A stretch of 64,000 nucleotides of DNA from Streptomyces monomycini (GCF_022271435.1 NZ_JAFIQY010000008.1:186001-250000); one strand, 5' to 3'; shown: positions 19,112 through 28,879, counted from the stretch's first letter. Program-made: numbers and translations. The notes: a model not told the origin generated them from the sequence alone.

Positions 19112-20623
19112 GTGGACAGGGAGCCGAACACCCGTCTCGCGGACCTTTTCGGCCTGGCCGGCTGGTCCAAGGGCGAGCTGGCGAGACTGGTCAACCGGCA
19201 GGCGGCCGCCATGGGGCATCCGCAGCTGGCGACCGACACCTCGCGGGTACGGCGCTGGATCGACACGGGGGAGACCCCGCGCGACCCGGTGCCCAAGGTG
19301 CTCGCCGCCCTGTTCACCGAGCGTCTCGGCCGTGTCGTAACCATCGAGGACCTCGGGTTCGGTCGTTCCGGGCGCGCGGGGAGGAAACAGGCCACGGACG
19401 GTCTCCCGTGGCCGCCCGAGCGAACGGCGGCGGTCCTCACGGAATTCACGGGAATGGACCTCATGCTCAACCGACGCGGCTTGGTGGGCGCGGGCGCGGC
19501 GCTCGCCGCGGGCTCCGCACTCAGCAGCGCCATGCACGACTGGCTGCACACCGACCCGGCGCTGGCAGCCGACGCCCCCCGATTCGACGACCCGTTCGAC
19601 TACCACTCCATCGACCAGATCGGCTACGACCGCTACGAGGCGGCCCCCGTGGGGTCGCAGGAGATCGACGCCCTGGAGCGCTCGGTCGAGGTCTTCCGCG
19701 CCTGGGACGCGGCCCGCGGCGGCGGGCTGCAGCGCAAGGCCGTGGTGGGCCAGCTCAACGAGGTGGGCGGGATGCTCGCCTACCACCACCCCGACCACCT
19801 CCAGCGCAGGCTCTGGGGGGTGGCGGCCAACCTCGCCGTCCTGGCGGGCTGGATGTCCCACGACGTGGGGCTGGAGCCCACCGCCCAGAAGTACTTCGTC
19901 ATCGCCGCCCACGCGGCGCGCGAGGGCGGCGACCGGCCGCGCGCGGGCGAGGCGCTCTCCCGGGCGGCCCGCCAGATGGTGCACCTGGGCCGACCCGACG
20001 ACGCCCTGGACCTGATGAAGCTGGCCAAGTCCGGCTCCGGCGCCGAGACGCTGCCGCGGACCCGCGCGATGCTCTGCACCATCGAGGCGTGGGCCCAGGC
20101 GAGCAAGGGACAGGGCCAGGCCATGCGGCGCACCCTGGGCGAGGCGGAGGAACTCTTCGTCGCCGACCGGGGCGACGTGCCGCCGCCGAGCTGGATGCAG
20201 ATGTTCGACGAGGCGGACATGCACGGTATGCAGGCGCTGGCCTTCCGTACGCTGGCCGAACACGACCCGCGGGCGGCGAAGATCGCCCAGGCGCACGCCA
20301 AGCAGGCGCTGCGGCTGCGGGACGCCGGCCGGCAGCGGTCGACGATCTTCGACTACCTCTCGATGGCCTCGGCCTGCTTCATCGGCAACGACCCGGAACA
20401 GGCCGACCGCTACGCCCGGCTGGCCCTGGTGTCCATCAAGGAGAACTCCTCCCACCGCACCTGGGACCGGTTGCGCGAGATGTACCGGCTCACCAACCAG
20501 TACACGAACTACGGCAAGATCCAGGACCTGCGGGAGGAGATCCAGCGGGTGATGCCGAAGGCCAAGAACAACAAGGGGCTGGGCCCGGGGATCGGCCCGG
20601 TGGGCAGCAACTTGCGGGTCTGA
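19112..20623 (+). CDS. NsdA-family TPR regulator
   Basis: A 503-residue protein. The N-terminus (about 10-60) carries an HTH-like segment WSKGELARLVNRQAAAMG followed by DTSRVRRWIDTGETPRDP, which is the opening of NsdA, a negative regulator of differentiation in Streptomyces. A hydrophobic stretch follows (LVGAGAALAAGSALSSAM). From about 185 the protein is made of TPR-like helices. It is probably a paralogue or orthologue of the NsdA family; family membership does not prove the same role. GTG start chosen, with a GGGGG stretch 6 bases upstream. Confidence 0.8.
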   Translation: MDREPNTRLADLFGLAGWSKGELARLVNRQAAAMGHPQLATDTSRVRRWIDTGETPRDPVPKVLAALFTERLGRVVTIEDLGFGRSGRAGRKQATDGLPWPPERTAAVLTEFTGMDLMLNRRGLVGAGAALAAGSALSSAMHDWLHTDPALAADAPRFDDPFDYHSIDQIGYDRYEAAPVGSQEIDALERSVEVFRAWDAARGGGLQRKAVVGQLNEVGGMLAYHHPDHLQRRLWGVAANLAVLAGWMSHDVGLEPTAQKYFVIAAHAAREGGDRPRAGEALSRAARQMVHLGRPDDALDLMKLAKSGSGAETLPRTRAMLCTIEAWAQASKGQGQAMRRTLGEAEELFVADRGDVPPPSWMQMFDEADMHGMQALAFRTLAEHDPRAAKIAQAHAKQALRLRDAGRQRSTIFDYLSMASACFIGNDPEQADRYARLALVSIKENSSHRTWDRLREMYRLTNQYTNYGKIQDLREEIQRVMPKAKNNKGLGPGIGPVGSNLRV

Positions 20624-20770
20624 CGCCGGCTGCTGCCGGCGGGACCTGAACCGGACGAGAACAAGGCGAGCCAAGACCCGTGACCCCGGTCCTGGCCGTG
20701 CGAAACATCGCGTCGTACCGGCAGCGTCGTACAGGCAGCGCGGCATACGGACACCGCGCGAGGGTTTCCG

Positions 20771-22252
20771 CTACCCGCTCACCCTGGCGATCAGCACACA
20801 CGCGTCGTCCTCGCGCTCGGCACCGCCGAACTCCTCGGCGACGACGCGGACACAGTCCTGCGCGTTGCGCGCCGCGGCGAACCGTGGTGCCAGCGACAGC
20901 AGGCGCGCGGCACCCTCGTGGGGCGCGAGCGCGCCGTGCGACCGGCGCGGCACCAGGCCGTCCGTGTGCAGCACCAGCAGGTCGCCGGGCTCCAGCTGCT
21001 CGCACCGCTGCGTGTAGGCGGCTCCGGTGGTGGCGCCGAGGAGGACGCCCTCCGGGGGGTTCAGCGGGCTTCCCGTGCCGTCGCGGAACAGCAGCGGGGC
21101 GGGGTGTCCGGCCTGGGCCCAGACGAGCTGACGGGAGGCGGGGTCGAAACGGCAGCAGACCGCGCTGCCGAGGGCGGGCTGCGCGGAGGTGTCGAGCAAC
21201 TGGTTCAGATAGCCCATCAGCGGGCCCGGCTCCTGACCGGACACCGCCATGCCGCGCAGCGCGCCGAGCACCATGGCCATGCCGGACGTGGCGGTGGCGC
21301 CGTGGCCGGTCAGGTCGCCGACGCTCAGCAGGGTCCGGCCGTCCGGAAGCTGCAACGCGTCGTACCAGTCGCCGCCGATCAGGGCGCTGGTGCCGGAAGG
21401 GAGGTAGCGGGCGGCGAGGTCGAGTGCGACGGGTCCGCCCTGCGGGAACCGCAGGGAGCCGCGCCACGGCGGCAGCACGGCTTCCTGCAGCTCTACCGCA
21501 AGCCGGTGCTCGGTCCGCGCCATGTGCCGTTGACGCTGCAGCGAGTCACGGGTCTCGCGCACCGCCCGCTGGCTGCGGCGCAGCTCGCTGACGTCGCGCA
21601 GTACGGCCCACATGCAGGCCGTGCTGCCGTCGGCTTCGAGCACCGGCTCGCCCACCATGTGCACCGTACGGACGCTCTGGTCGCTCCGTACGATGCGGAA
21701 CTCGTCGTCGATCGGCCGGCCGTCCACCAGGCAGTCGGTGACCATCGTGGTCAGCAGCTGCTGGTCCTCGCAGAAGACCAGGGAAGGCAGCTCGTCCAGC
21801 GTCAGGGGTCCTTCGGCCGGATCCCTGCCGAAGATGCCGAACAGCTCCTCCGACCAGCTCACCTCGTCGGTGAGGAGGTTCCACTCGGCGCTGCCGACCC
21901 GGCTGAGCAGTGAGCCGCGCGGATGCCCCGCGGGCTCGGGCGGCGCCACCGGCAGCCGGTCGTCGTCCGTCGCCTGCGCCGTGTCCTGGGCCGCCCCGGG
22001 GTCGGCGGGCAGGCCCTCCCGGAGCTGGTCCAGGTGTCCGCCGAGGTCGTCGAGGTGGTGGACGGCGAGGTCGCACAGCGCCCGCTGCCAGCGCAGCCGG
22101 GCGTCGTCGGGCTCGTCGCCGCCGGCCGAGGTCTCCCGGCGTACGGCGTCCAGGCCGCCCCGCAGCCGGCGTGCCTGGGTGATCAGGGCCTCGACCACGT
22201 CGCGCTCGGGCGGCTGGGCGGCTGGTCGGTCCGCGAACAGATGGGACGGCAT
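20771..22252 (-). CDS. PAS domain PP2C (SpoIIE-type) serine phosphatase
   Basis: A 493-residue protein. A helical N-terminal region is followed by a PAS domain (about 155-270; VGSAEWNLLTDEVSWSEELF), a short coiled linker, and a SpoIIE/PP2C catalytic domain (about 285-493). Metal-binding motifs are visible: GGDWYDALQL, VGDLTGHGATA, LVLHTDGLVP and REDDACVL. Such proteins dephosphorylate anti-sigma antagonists to control stress sigma factors. No kinase or antagonist gene is adjacent. ATG chosen with GGAGA 6 bases upstream; the frame extends 88 codons further without coding character. Confidence 0.88.
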   Translation of the reverse strand: MPSHLFADRPAAQPPERDVVEALITQARRLRGGLDAVRRETSAGGDEPDDARLRWQRALCDLAVHHLDDLGGHLDQLREGLPADPGAAQDTAQATDDDRLPVAPPEPAGHPRGSLLSRVGSAEWNLLTDEVSWSEELFGIFGRDPAEGPLTLDELPSLVFCEDQQLLTTMVTDCLVDGRPIDDEFRIVRSDQSVRTVHMVGEPVLEADGSTACMWAVLRDVSELRRSQRAVRETRDSLQRQRHMARTEHRLAVELQEAVLPPWRGSLRFPQGGPVALDLAARYLPSGTSALIGGDWYDALQLPDGRTLLSVGDLTGHGATATSGMAMVLGALRGMAVSGQEPGPLMGYLNQLLDTSAQPALGSAVCCRFDPASRQLVWAQAGHPAPLLFRDGTGSPLNPPEGVLLGATTGAAYTQRCEQLEPGDLLVLHTDGLVPRRSHGALAPHEGAARLLSLAPRFAAARNAQDCVRVVAEEFGGAEREDDACVLIARVSG

Positions 22253-22575
22253 GACGTTCTCCGATATCAGGCGGCGCCGGGGCCTGGTCTGACGGAAGGG
22301 CCGGTAACGACTGTTGCACAGGCTGCGACCGCCCGTAAGGGATTTGGCATTACCCGATACGGTGGTGCATTCGGCATATGCCCCCGGCCTCCCTGGGGCA
22401 ACCTTCGGCCGAATCAGCGGAACCTGGCGTTCCAGGCTAGGCTTCGGCCGCCGTAGCGCGCTCGGTCCCACCGATCCATGGTGGGAACGACGCATACGAC
22501 CCGTGGTCACCGGCAAGAATGCCGGTCAGCGGAAATCCCGTTGCCAGCCTGTCCCCCGCACCGGATGCTGACCTC
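22253..22575. other. 323-bp divergent promoter region
   Basis: The region separates the divergent phosphatase and HEAT-repeat genes. It is less GC-rich than its flanks around 22340-22380. It contains two overlapping inverted repeats, GGAACCTGGCGTTCC (22419-22433) and CCTGGCGTTCCAGG (22423-22436), which may be a regulator site. No gene seen. Confidence 0.4.
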
Positions 22576-24000
22576 ATGTTCGATCCAGACATAGCGCCCA
22601 GTGGCACCCTGCTCGGCCTCCTGCAGCGAGGCCGCGGCGACGGGACCCTGCACGCCCTCGCGGCGCCGCGGGCCGAGGCGCTCGCGGCACTGAACGACAG
22701 CGTGCTGCGCGACCCCCGCCGCGACTGGCAGGTCGAGAACCGCTCCCTGTACTACGCGCGCCTCTACATGCAGCTCGACGGCGGACTCGAAGAGATCGAA
22801 CGGCATCTTTTCCACCCCGACGACCTCACCGACCCCGGCGAGGAGCGCACGGGCCTCGCCCTCGCCGTGCTCGGCCACCTCGCCGCGTACGGCCGGGACG
22901 CCGCCCTCCTCCTGCTGCGCAGCTACGCCGCCGCCGGCACGAACTGGCGCTGGGCCCTGGACGAGCTCGCGCTGCGGGACGACGACGCGGGACTGGCGAC
23001 CCTCGCCCCCGCGGTCCTCGCCCGTTTCCCGCACACCCCCGAGGGCGACGCCGAGCTGGCCGCCGCCGTCCGCGACGCCTTCGAGCCCCGCCCGTGGCGG
23101 CTGTGGGCCGAGGACCCCCGTTACGGCGAACGCATCCGCGCCGCCCAGGAACAGGGCTGCTTCGACCGCTGGCAGCGCCAGATGCGGCCGAGCGGGCCGC
23201 GCCCCGGCTGGAGCGTCACCGAAGTACTGGACTGGGCCCAGCAGGGCCTGGAGCTGCACCCGGAGGAGTGGCGCCAGGTCCCGGCCGCGCGCTGCCTGGC
23301 CGCCGTCGCGGGCCCCGAGGACCGCCCTGAGCTGCTGCGCGCCGCGCGCACCGGCCCGGACGCCGCCCGTGCCGCCGCCCTGCGCCACCTCGCCGAGCGC
23401 GGCGACCCGGAGGCCCTCGACCTCATCGAGGCCGCGGCCGCCGACCCCTTCTCCAGCCGCCCGCTCGCCGAGGCCGCGCTCGCCGCCTTCGAGCGGATGC
23501 GCGCCGTGGCCGCCGTCGAACGGGCCCGCCGGTGGGCCCCGCGCCCCGACCCCCTCGGCGCGGCCGGCGCCACGATGCTGGCCCGCCGCGGCAGCCGGGG
23601 CGACGCCGACCTGGTGCTGGCGGCCCTGCGCCGTACGGTGCGGACCGAGGGACCGGACGCGGGCGGCCTGTGGGAGCTGGTCGACGGGGCCGGCCGCCTG
23701 GGCGTGGCCTGCGCGGCACCGGTGCTGCGCCACATCTACCGCGAGACCTCCTCCTCCCACCTCAGAGGCCGTGCCGCGGGCGCGCTGGCCGTCACCGACC
23801 CCGGGTTCCCGGCGGGCTTCGCCGTCGAGTGCCTGTGGGACTGCGAGGAGAGCACCCGCGAGCTGGCCGCCCGGCACGCGGCGACCGGTGACGACCGGGT
23901 CGTGGAGCAGTTGCGCAGGCTGGCCGCCGATCCGGCCGAGGAGGCCGAGGTGCAGACGGCGGTACGCAGCCGGTTCGGGCCGGACGCGCCGGCGCTCTGA
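22576..24000 (+). CDS. HEAT-repeat protein
   Basis: A 474-residue soluble protein made largely of alpha-helical repeats of about 30 residues with the pattern AARCLAAV...LLRAARTGPDAARAAALRHL, typical of HEAT/armadillo scaffolds. No catalytic motif is seen. It is recognisable as a conserved streptomycete protein without assigned function. The ATG at MFDPDIAPSG was chosen because conservation is expected to start there; an in-frame ATG 19 codons earlier is possible. Confidence 0.75.
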   Translation: MFDPDIAPSGTLLGLLQRGRGDGTLHALAAPRAEALAALNDSVLRDPRRDWQVENRSLYYARLYMQLDGGLEEIERHLFHPDDLTDPGEERTGLALAVLGHLAAYGRDAALLLLRSYAAAGTNWRWALDELALRDDDAGLATLAPAVLARFPHTPEGDAELAAAVRDAFEPRPWRLWAEDPRYGERIRAAQEQGCFDRWQRQMRPSGPRPGWSVTEVLDWAQQGLELHPEEWRQVPAARCLAAVAGPEDRPELLRAARTGPDAARAAALRHLAERGDPEALDLIEAAAADPFSSRPLAEAALAAFERMRAVAAVERARRWAPRPDPLGAAGATMLARRGSRGDADLVLAALRRTVRTEGPDAGGLWELVDGAGRLGVACAAPVLRHIYRETSSSHLRGRAAGALAVTDPGFPAGFAVECLWDCEESTRELAARHAATGDDRVVEQLRRLAADPAEEAEVQTAVRSRFGPDAPAL

Positions 24001-24149
24001 GCCGCGGGGGGCGCGCGGGGCGTGAGGGCGCACGGGCCGTCCGCGCCGGGCGCCCGTGCCCCGGCGCGGGCGCCAACGCTCATGGGACGTTCCCCGGCTG
24101 GAAAGATCCCCGTGGCCCGGTCCACGCCCGGTGGGCCGACAACAGCGGT

Positions 24150-25277
24150 ATGCGTGTTGTCATCGTCACCGAGTCCTTCCCGCCCGACGTCAACGGCGTC
24201 GCCCTCGGCGCCCTCGAAACCGCCCGGCACCTGGTCCGGCGCGGGCATGACGTGCTCGTCGTCGCCCCCACGGGCGCCGACGGGACACCGGACGGCGGAC
24301 CGGGCGCCCCCTGCCCCGTCGTCCGGGTGCCCTCGGTGCCGCTCCCGGGCCACCCGCAGGTCCGGATCGCCCTGCCCGGCCGCCGGCCGGCCGCCGCGCT
24401 GGACGGGCACGACCCGGACGTGGTGCACCTGGCCGGGCCCTTCGTCCTCGGGGCCCGCGCGATGGCCCTCGCCGCGCGGCGACGCGTGCCCGCCGTCGCC
24501 GTCTACCAGGCCGACCTGGGCCGCTACGCCCATGCCTACCTGCGCACCGGGGGCGCCGCGGTCTGGCGGCGCCTGCGGACGGTGCACGCCGCCGCCGACC
24601 GGACGCTCGCGCCGTCCACCTCCGCCCTGCACGACCTGGCCGCGCACGGCGTGCCCCGGCTGCGGCTGTGGCCGAGCGGCGTGGACTCCACGCGGTTTCA
24701 CCCCGCCCGCCGCGACCAGGTGCTGCGCAGCTCGCTCGCCGCGGGCCGTGACCTGCTCGTCGGCTACGTCGGACGGCTCGCGCCCGAGAAGGAGGTGCGG
24801 CTGCTGGCCCCCGTCTCGCGGCTGCCCGGCGTACGGACCGTGGTGATCGGGGACGGGCCGAGCGCCGCGGGCCTGCGCGCCGCCCTGCCCGGTGTGCGCT
24901 TCCTGGGCAGCCGTACGGGCGACGAACTGGCGCGGCTCGTCGCCTCTCTGGACGTCTTCGTGCACACCGGCCGCTACGACACGTTCTGCCAGACCGTCCT
25001 GGAGGCGATGGCGGGCGGCGTACCCGTGGTGGCGCCTGCCGCTGGCGGCCCGCTGGGCCTCGTGGAACACGGCCGTACGGGGCTGCTGGTGCCGCCGGGC
25101 GACGGGGAGGCGCTGCGCGACGGGGTCCTGCTGCTGGCCGGTGACCCGGCCTCGCGCGCGCGGCTGGGAGCCGCGGGCCGCGCGGCGGTCGAACACCGCA
25201 CCTGGGAGGTGGCCGGCGACGAACTGCTGGGCCATTACGAGGACGTGCTCGCCGGCCGGACGGCGGTGGCCGTATGA
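24150..25277 (+). CDS. GT4 glycosyltransferase (MgtA/PimB-like mannosyltransferase)
   Basis: A 375-residue GT-B enzyme. It opens MRVVIVTESFPPDVNGVA, typical of GDP-mannose-dependent alpha-mannosyltransferases of actinobacteria. The acceptor-half motif VYQADLGRYA and the donor-half motif GYVGRLAPEKEV are present. The EX7E motif reads DTFCQTVLE, with Asp instead of the first Glu. It probably glycosylates a membrane lipid or glycan precursor. Its stop overlaps the start of the next GT4 gene (ATGA), so the two act together. Confidence 0.85.
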   Translation: MRVVIVTESFPPDVNGVALGALETARHLVRRGHDVLVVAPTGADGTPDGGPGAPCPVVRVPSVPLPGHPQVRIALPGRRPAAALDGHDPDVVHLAGPFVLGARAMALAARRRVPAVAVYQADLGRYAHAYLRTGGAAVWRRLRTVHAAADRTLAPSTSALHDLAAHGVPRLRLWPSGVDSTRFHPARRDQVLRSSLAAGRDLLVGYVGRLAPEKEVRLLAPVSRLPGVRTVVIGDGPSAAGLRAALPGVRFLGSRTGDELARLVASLDVFVHTGRYDTFCQTVLEAMAGGVPVVAPAAGGPLGLVEHGRTGLLVPPGDGEALRDGVLLLAGDPASRARLGAAGRAAVEHRTWEVAGDELLGHYEDVLAGRTAVAV

Positions 25278-26587
25278 CGGCGGGGACGGGCTCGCCCGCG
25301 CGGTTCGTTCTCGACGAGACCCGGTACGTCGGAGCCGGGCTGCGCATCGTACGGCTCGCGAACTTCGTGACGCCGGAGCCGGGCGGGCTGCGTACCGCCC
25401 TGGAGGCCCTGGGCGCCGGTTACCGAGCCGCCGGGCACGATCCGGTCCTGATCGTGCCGGGACCGGCCGCAGGCGACGAGGACACCGGTCAGGGACGGGT
25501 GATCACGCTGCCCGGCCCGGTCCTGCCCGGCACGGGCGGGTGCCGCGTGCTGGCCGACCGGCGCCACGTCCGGCGCCTCCTGGAGACGCTGGCCCCCGAC
25601 CGCCTGGAGGTCTCCGACCGGACGACGCTGCGGTGGACCGGCGCATGGGCGCGGCGGGCCCGCGTCCCGGCGGTGGCGGTGGCGCACGAGAGCGTGGACG
25701 GTGTGTTCCGTACCTGGGGCGTACCGCGCGGACCGGCGCGCGCCGCCGCCGACCGGATCAACGCCCGGACCGCACACACCTACAGCCGGGTGGTGTGCAC
25801 GACGGAATGGGCGGCGGCCGAGTTCGCCCGGGTCGGCGCGCGCAACGTCGTACGGGCGCCGCTGGGCGTCGACCTGACGGCCCGGCACCCCGCCCTGCGC
25901 AGCCCGCTACTGCGGCGCCGGTGCGCGGGCGGCGCCGAGGTGCTCCTGCTCTTGTGCTCGCGGCTGTCACCGGAGAAGCGGCCGGGGCGTGCGCTGGACG
26001 CGCTGGCGGAGCTGCGGTGGCGCGGTGTCGACGCGGCGCTGGTGGTCGCGGGGGAGGGGCCGCTGCGGTCCCGCCTGACGGCCCGGGCCCGTACGGAACG
26101 GCTGCCCGTGGCGTTCCTCGGGCATGTCGCCGACCAGGGGGAGCTGGCCGCCCTCCAAGCCGGTGCGGACGTTGCGCTGGCGCCCGGCCCGGCGGAGACG
26201 TTCGCACTGGCGGCCCTGGAGGCGCTCGCCTGCGGGACGCCGGTCGTGGCGAGTGCCGCGTCGGCCCTCGCGGGGCTGGTCGGGCCCGGTGGTGACACCG
26301 CCCTCGACGACGGCCCCTCCTTCGCGGACGCGGTGCTGCGGGTCCTGGGACGTCCCGAAGCGCAGCGCCGCGCGGCGGCCCGGCAGCGCGCGGAGGGCTA
26401 CGGGTGGCAGCCGGCGGTGGCAGCGTTCCTCGCGGCCCACGACGCCGCCGTGCCGCCCGTACCCGCGTCCGCACCTACGCCCGAACGCCCGCCCGTACGG
26501 GGGTTTCAGGCCGACGGTTCGCCCTCGACCGTCCTCGGCCCCAGCCGCAGCGACGGCTCCGGAGTGGCCGGGGTGCCTTCCGGCTGA
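25274..26587 (+). CDS. GT4 glycosyltransferase
   Basis: A 437-residue GT-B glycosyltransferase coupled to the previous gene by a 4-base overlap. It has a C-terminal donor domain with LLLCSRLSPEKRPGRALDAL and a complete EX7E motif (ETFALAALE, about residue 315). The N-terminal half has IVRLANFVTPEPGGLRTAL. The last 27 residues are low complexity and lie antisense to the end of the SBF-like gene (82-bp overlap), so the C-terminus may be a recent extension. Probable sequential glycosyltransferase with its neighbour; sugar and acceptor unknown. Confidence 0.82.
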   Translation: MTAGTGSPARFVLDETRYVGAGLRIVRLANFVTPEPGGLRTALEALGAGYRAAGHDPVLIVPGPAAGDEDTGQGRVITLPGPVLPGTGGCRVLADRRHVRRLLETLAPDRLEVSDRTTLRWTGAWARRARVPAVAVAHESVDGVFRTWGVPRGPARAAADRINARTAHTYSRVVCTTEWAAAEFARVGARNVVRAPLGVDLTARHPALRSPLLRRRCAGGAEVLLLLCSRLSPEKRPGRALDALAELRWRGVDAALVVAGEGPLRSRLTARARTERLPVAFLGHVADQGELAALQAGADVALAPGPAETFALAALEALACGTPVVASAASALAGLVGPGGDTALDDGPSFADAVLRVLGRPEAQRRAAARQRAEGYGWQPAVAAFLAAHDAAVPPVPASAPTPERPPVRGFQADGSPSTVLGPSRSDGSGVAGVPSG

Positions 26588-27561
26588 CGGGCCCAGCGGG
26601 CGGCGACGACCGCACAGACCATCAACTGGAGCTGGTGGTAGAGCATCAGCGGCAGGACGACCAGGCCGGCCGCGCCGCCGAAGAGCACCGCGGCCATCGG
26701 CAGCCCGGTGGCGAGGCTCTTGTTCGCACCGCAGAACACGATCGTGATGCGGTCCGCCCGGCAGAAGCCCAGCCGTCGGGCGGCCAGCGAGGTCGTGAGG
26801 AGGGCGGTGGCCAGCAGGCCCGCGGCCAGGAGCAGCAGGGCGAGCAGCCGGACGGGGGTGACCTGGTGCCAGATCCCCTGCTCCATGCCCTGGCTGAAGG
26901 CGGTGTAGACGACGAGGAGGATCGAGCCGCGGTCCAGGAGGCCGAGGGGTCTCTTGTGACGGCCGAGGAGGCCGCCGAGCCAGCGGCGCAGCACCTGCCC
27001 GGCGAGGAAGGGCAGCAGCAGATGGGTGGCGATGGAGAGCAGGCCCGCCACCGAGAAGCTGAGGGCGGAGCCGATCAGCCAGGCCGCGAGCAGCGGGGTG
27101 GCCGCCATGCCGAACAGGCTGGAGTACGTACCGGCGCAGATGGCGGCCGGGACGTTGCCGCGGGCCGTGGAGGTCAGGGCGATCGAGGACTGGACGGTCG
27201 AGGGGACGACGCACAGGAACAGCAGTCCCGTGTACAGCCGGTCGGAGAGCAGGAACGGGACGAGGCCGCCGGCCGCCAGGCCGAGCAGCGGGAACAGGAC
27301 GAAGGTGCTGGCCCCGGTCAGCAGGTGGAGCTTCCACTGCCGGAGTCCGTGCAGTGCCTCGCGGGTGGACAGCCGCGCTCCGTAGAGGAAGAAGAGCAGG
27401 CCGATGGCGAGGTCGGCGGCGGTGTCCACGGCCACGGCGCCCGCTCCGGTCGCGGGCAGCGCGGTGGCGAACAGGACGGTGCCGAGCAGGGCCGCCACAT
27501 AGGGATCGACCGCCCGTGCCAGCCGGCGCGCCGTGCGGGCGGCCGGTGTCGGGTCACTCAT
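26506..27561 (-). CDS. bile acid:sodium symporter-like transporter (SBF-like)
   Basis: A 351-residue protein with about ten membrane helices. Motifs typical of the SBF-like family are GLLFFLYGARLSTREAL (helix 2), PSTVQSSIALTSTARGN and CGANKSLATGLPMA (the crossover sites that bind Na+ in the family). Substrate unknown. The ATG was preferred; a GTG two codons earlier is equally possible. It overlaps the upstream secreted-protein gene by 8 bases, indicating coupling. Confidence 0.85.
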   Translation of the reverse strand: MSDPTPAARTARRLARAVDPYVAALLGTVLFATALPATGAGAVAVDTAADLAIGLLFFLYGARLSTREALHGLRQWKLHLLTGASTFVLFPLLGLAAGGLVPFLLSDRLYTGLLFLCVVPSTVQSSIALTSTARGNVPAAICAGTYSSLFGMAATPLLAAWLIGSALSFSVAGLLSIATHLLLPFLAGQVLRRWLGGLLGRHKRPLGLLDRGSILLVVYTAFSQGMEQGIWHQVTPVRLLALLLLAAGLLATALLTTSLAARRLGFCRADRITIVFCGANKSLATGLPMAAVLFGGAAGLVVLPLMLYHQLQLMVCAVVAARWARQPEGTPATPEPSLRLGPRTVEGEPSA

Positions 27562-28000
27562 CGTCACCGGTCTGCCAGGGCGGGTGGCCGACGCGGGACG
27601 GGTCGGCGCCGGGGCCGTTGGCGTCCCGGGTGCGTACGTCGATGGCGCCGCCGCCTCCGTCGTGGTCGCTGCCCGCCGTCCCCTTGCCGGCGAGCAGGGT
27701 GTTGAGCGTCCGGTCGACCTCCAGCCAGGAGTCCGCCGAGGAGTTGTCGACGACCAGCAGGCCGACGGACGTTCCCGCGCGGGGCGGCGGCGGGGTCTCG
27801 TCCTCGTCGTCCTGGGAGTCGCACGGCGGGGCCGGCGGCGGGACCGTCGGCCCCGGTGCCGCGGCCTGGGCGGCGCCGCCCCACAGCACGCTCAGTACGG
27901 TCGCGACGGCGAGGGACAGCGTGGACGGGCGCACGGCCCGGGACCGCGTGCCGCGGTCCCGGAGCCGCCCGGCGCCGCCCCGGAAGGGGTTCGGTGCCAT
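27554..28000 (-). CDS. small secreted hypothetical protein
   Basis: A 148-residue protein. An Arg-rich start and the hydrophobic stretch STLSLAVATVLSVLWGGAAQA form a signal peptide ending near residue 47. The mature part is Pro/Asp/Gly-rich with acidic patches (CDSQDDEDETPPPP) and ends in GDDE. It has no recognised domain. It lies between the PEP mutase-like gene (15 bases upstream) and the SBF-like transporter (8-base overlap), forming one leftward operon. GAGG box upstream of the ATG. Confidence 0.6.
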   Translation of the reverse strand: MAPNPFRGGAGRLRDRGTRSRAVRPSTLSLAVATVLSVLWGGAAQAAAPGPTVPPPAPPCDSQDDEDETPPPPRAGTSVGLLVVDNSSADSWLEVDRTLNTLLAGKGTAGSDHDGGGGAIDVRTRDANGPGADPSRVGHPPWQTGDDE

Positions 28001-28015
28001 ACGGTCAGCCTCTTC

Positions 28016-28879
28016 TCAGACGGGGGCCGGTGCGCGGTGGGCGTGATGCCTGCTGATGTTCTTCTCCAGCAGCTCGGTGGCGCACCGCAGTTCGACGCTG
28101 CCCGTCTGGCCCGTGACGGGCAGCCGGCCGTCGGCGTTCTTCAGGTCGGCCAGCGCTCCGTCGATCGCGCCGTGCGCGGCGAACAGGCAGGGGGTGCTGT
28201 AGATCGCCACGTCCACGCCGAGATCGGTGAGTTCGGTCAGCGACAGGCGGGGCGACTTGCCGCCCGCGATCTGGTTGAACAGCAGGGGTTTGCTGCCCAC
28301 GACGGTCCGGATGCGTTCGATCCACTCCACGCTGCGCACCCCGTCCACGAGGACCACGTCCGCGTCCGTCTCGGCGAGCGCCGCGGCCCGCCGGAGGATC
28401 TCCGCCTCCTCCGTGGCGTCCGTACGGGCCACCACGACCAGGTCCGTGCGGCTGCTCAGCACCAGGTTGAGCTTGTCCAGGTACTCCTCCAGGGGGAGGA
28501 TCAGCTTGCCGTCCGCGTGACCGCAGCGGCGGGGGCGCTTCTGGTCCTCCAGGATCACGCCGGAGGCCCCGGCGCGCTCCAGGCTCTGGACGACGTGGCA
28601 GGCGACCTCGGGGTCCACATAGCCGTCGTCGATGTCCACCAGCAGGTGGTGGGACGGAAAGGCCAGGCGCAGCCGTTCGGTGAACTGCACCATGTCCGGC
28701 CAGGCGATGAATCCGATGTCGGGCAGGCCGTAATAGGATGCCGCGAAACCGAATCCGGAGACGAACATGCCGTCGTAGTGCTGGGCCGCGATGGACGCCG
28801 AATACATGTCGTAGATACCGATGAGCGGTGTGGTGCGAGGCGACCCGACCGCCTCGCGCAAGGCGCTGCCGTGCTGCAT
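28016..28879 (-). CDS. isocitrate lyase/PEP mutase-family enzyme
   Basis: A 287-residue (beta/alpha)8 enzyme. Family motifs are GIYDMYSASIA (substrate loop), LLVDIDDGYVDP (Mg2+-binding aspartates) and ILEDQKRPRRCGH, whose R-CGH replaces the usual K(K/R)CGH catalytic loop. VVARTDA follows. Members cleave or rearrange 2-methylisocitrate, phosphoenolpyruvate or oxaloacetate; the exact reaction is not determined here. No phosphonopyruvate decarboxylase is adjacent, so phosphonate synthesis is not supported. Start MQHGSALRE chosen for the AGGAGA box 3 bases upstream. Confidence 0.82.
   Translation of the reverse strand: MQHGSALREAVGSPRTTPLIGIYDMYSASIAAQHYDGMFVSGFGFAASYYGLPDIGFIAWPDMVQFTERLRLAFPSHHLLVDIDDGYVDPEVACHVVQSLERAGASGVILEDQKRPRRCGHADGKLILPLEEYLDKLNLVLSSRTDLVVVARTDATEEAEILRRAAALAETDADVVLVDGVRSVEWIERIRTVVGSKPLLFNQIAGGKSPRLSLTELTDLGVDVAIYSTPCLFAAHGAIDGALADLKNADGRLPVTGQTGSVELRCATELLEKNISRHHAHRAPAPV

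Noticed and set aside
28016..28879. Phosphonate biosynthesis start (PEP mutase)
   Set aside because: No phosphonopyruvate decarboxylase or other phosphonate genes are adjacent and the loop motif fits the wider isocitrate lyase family.
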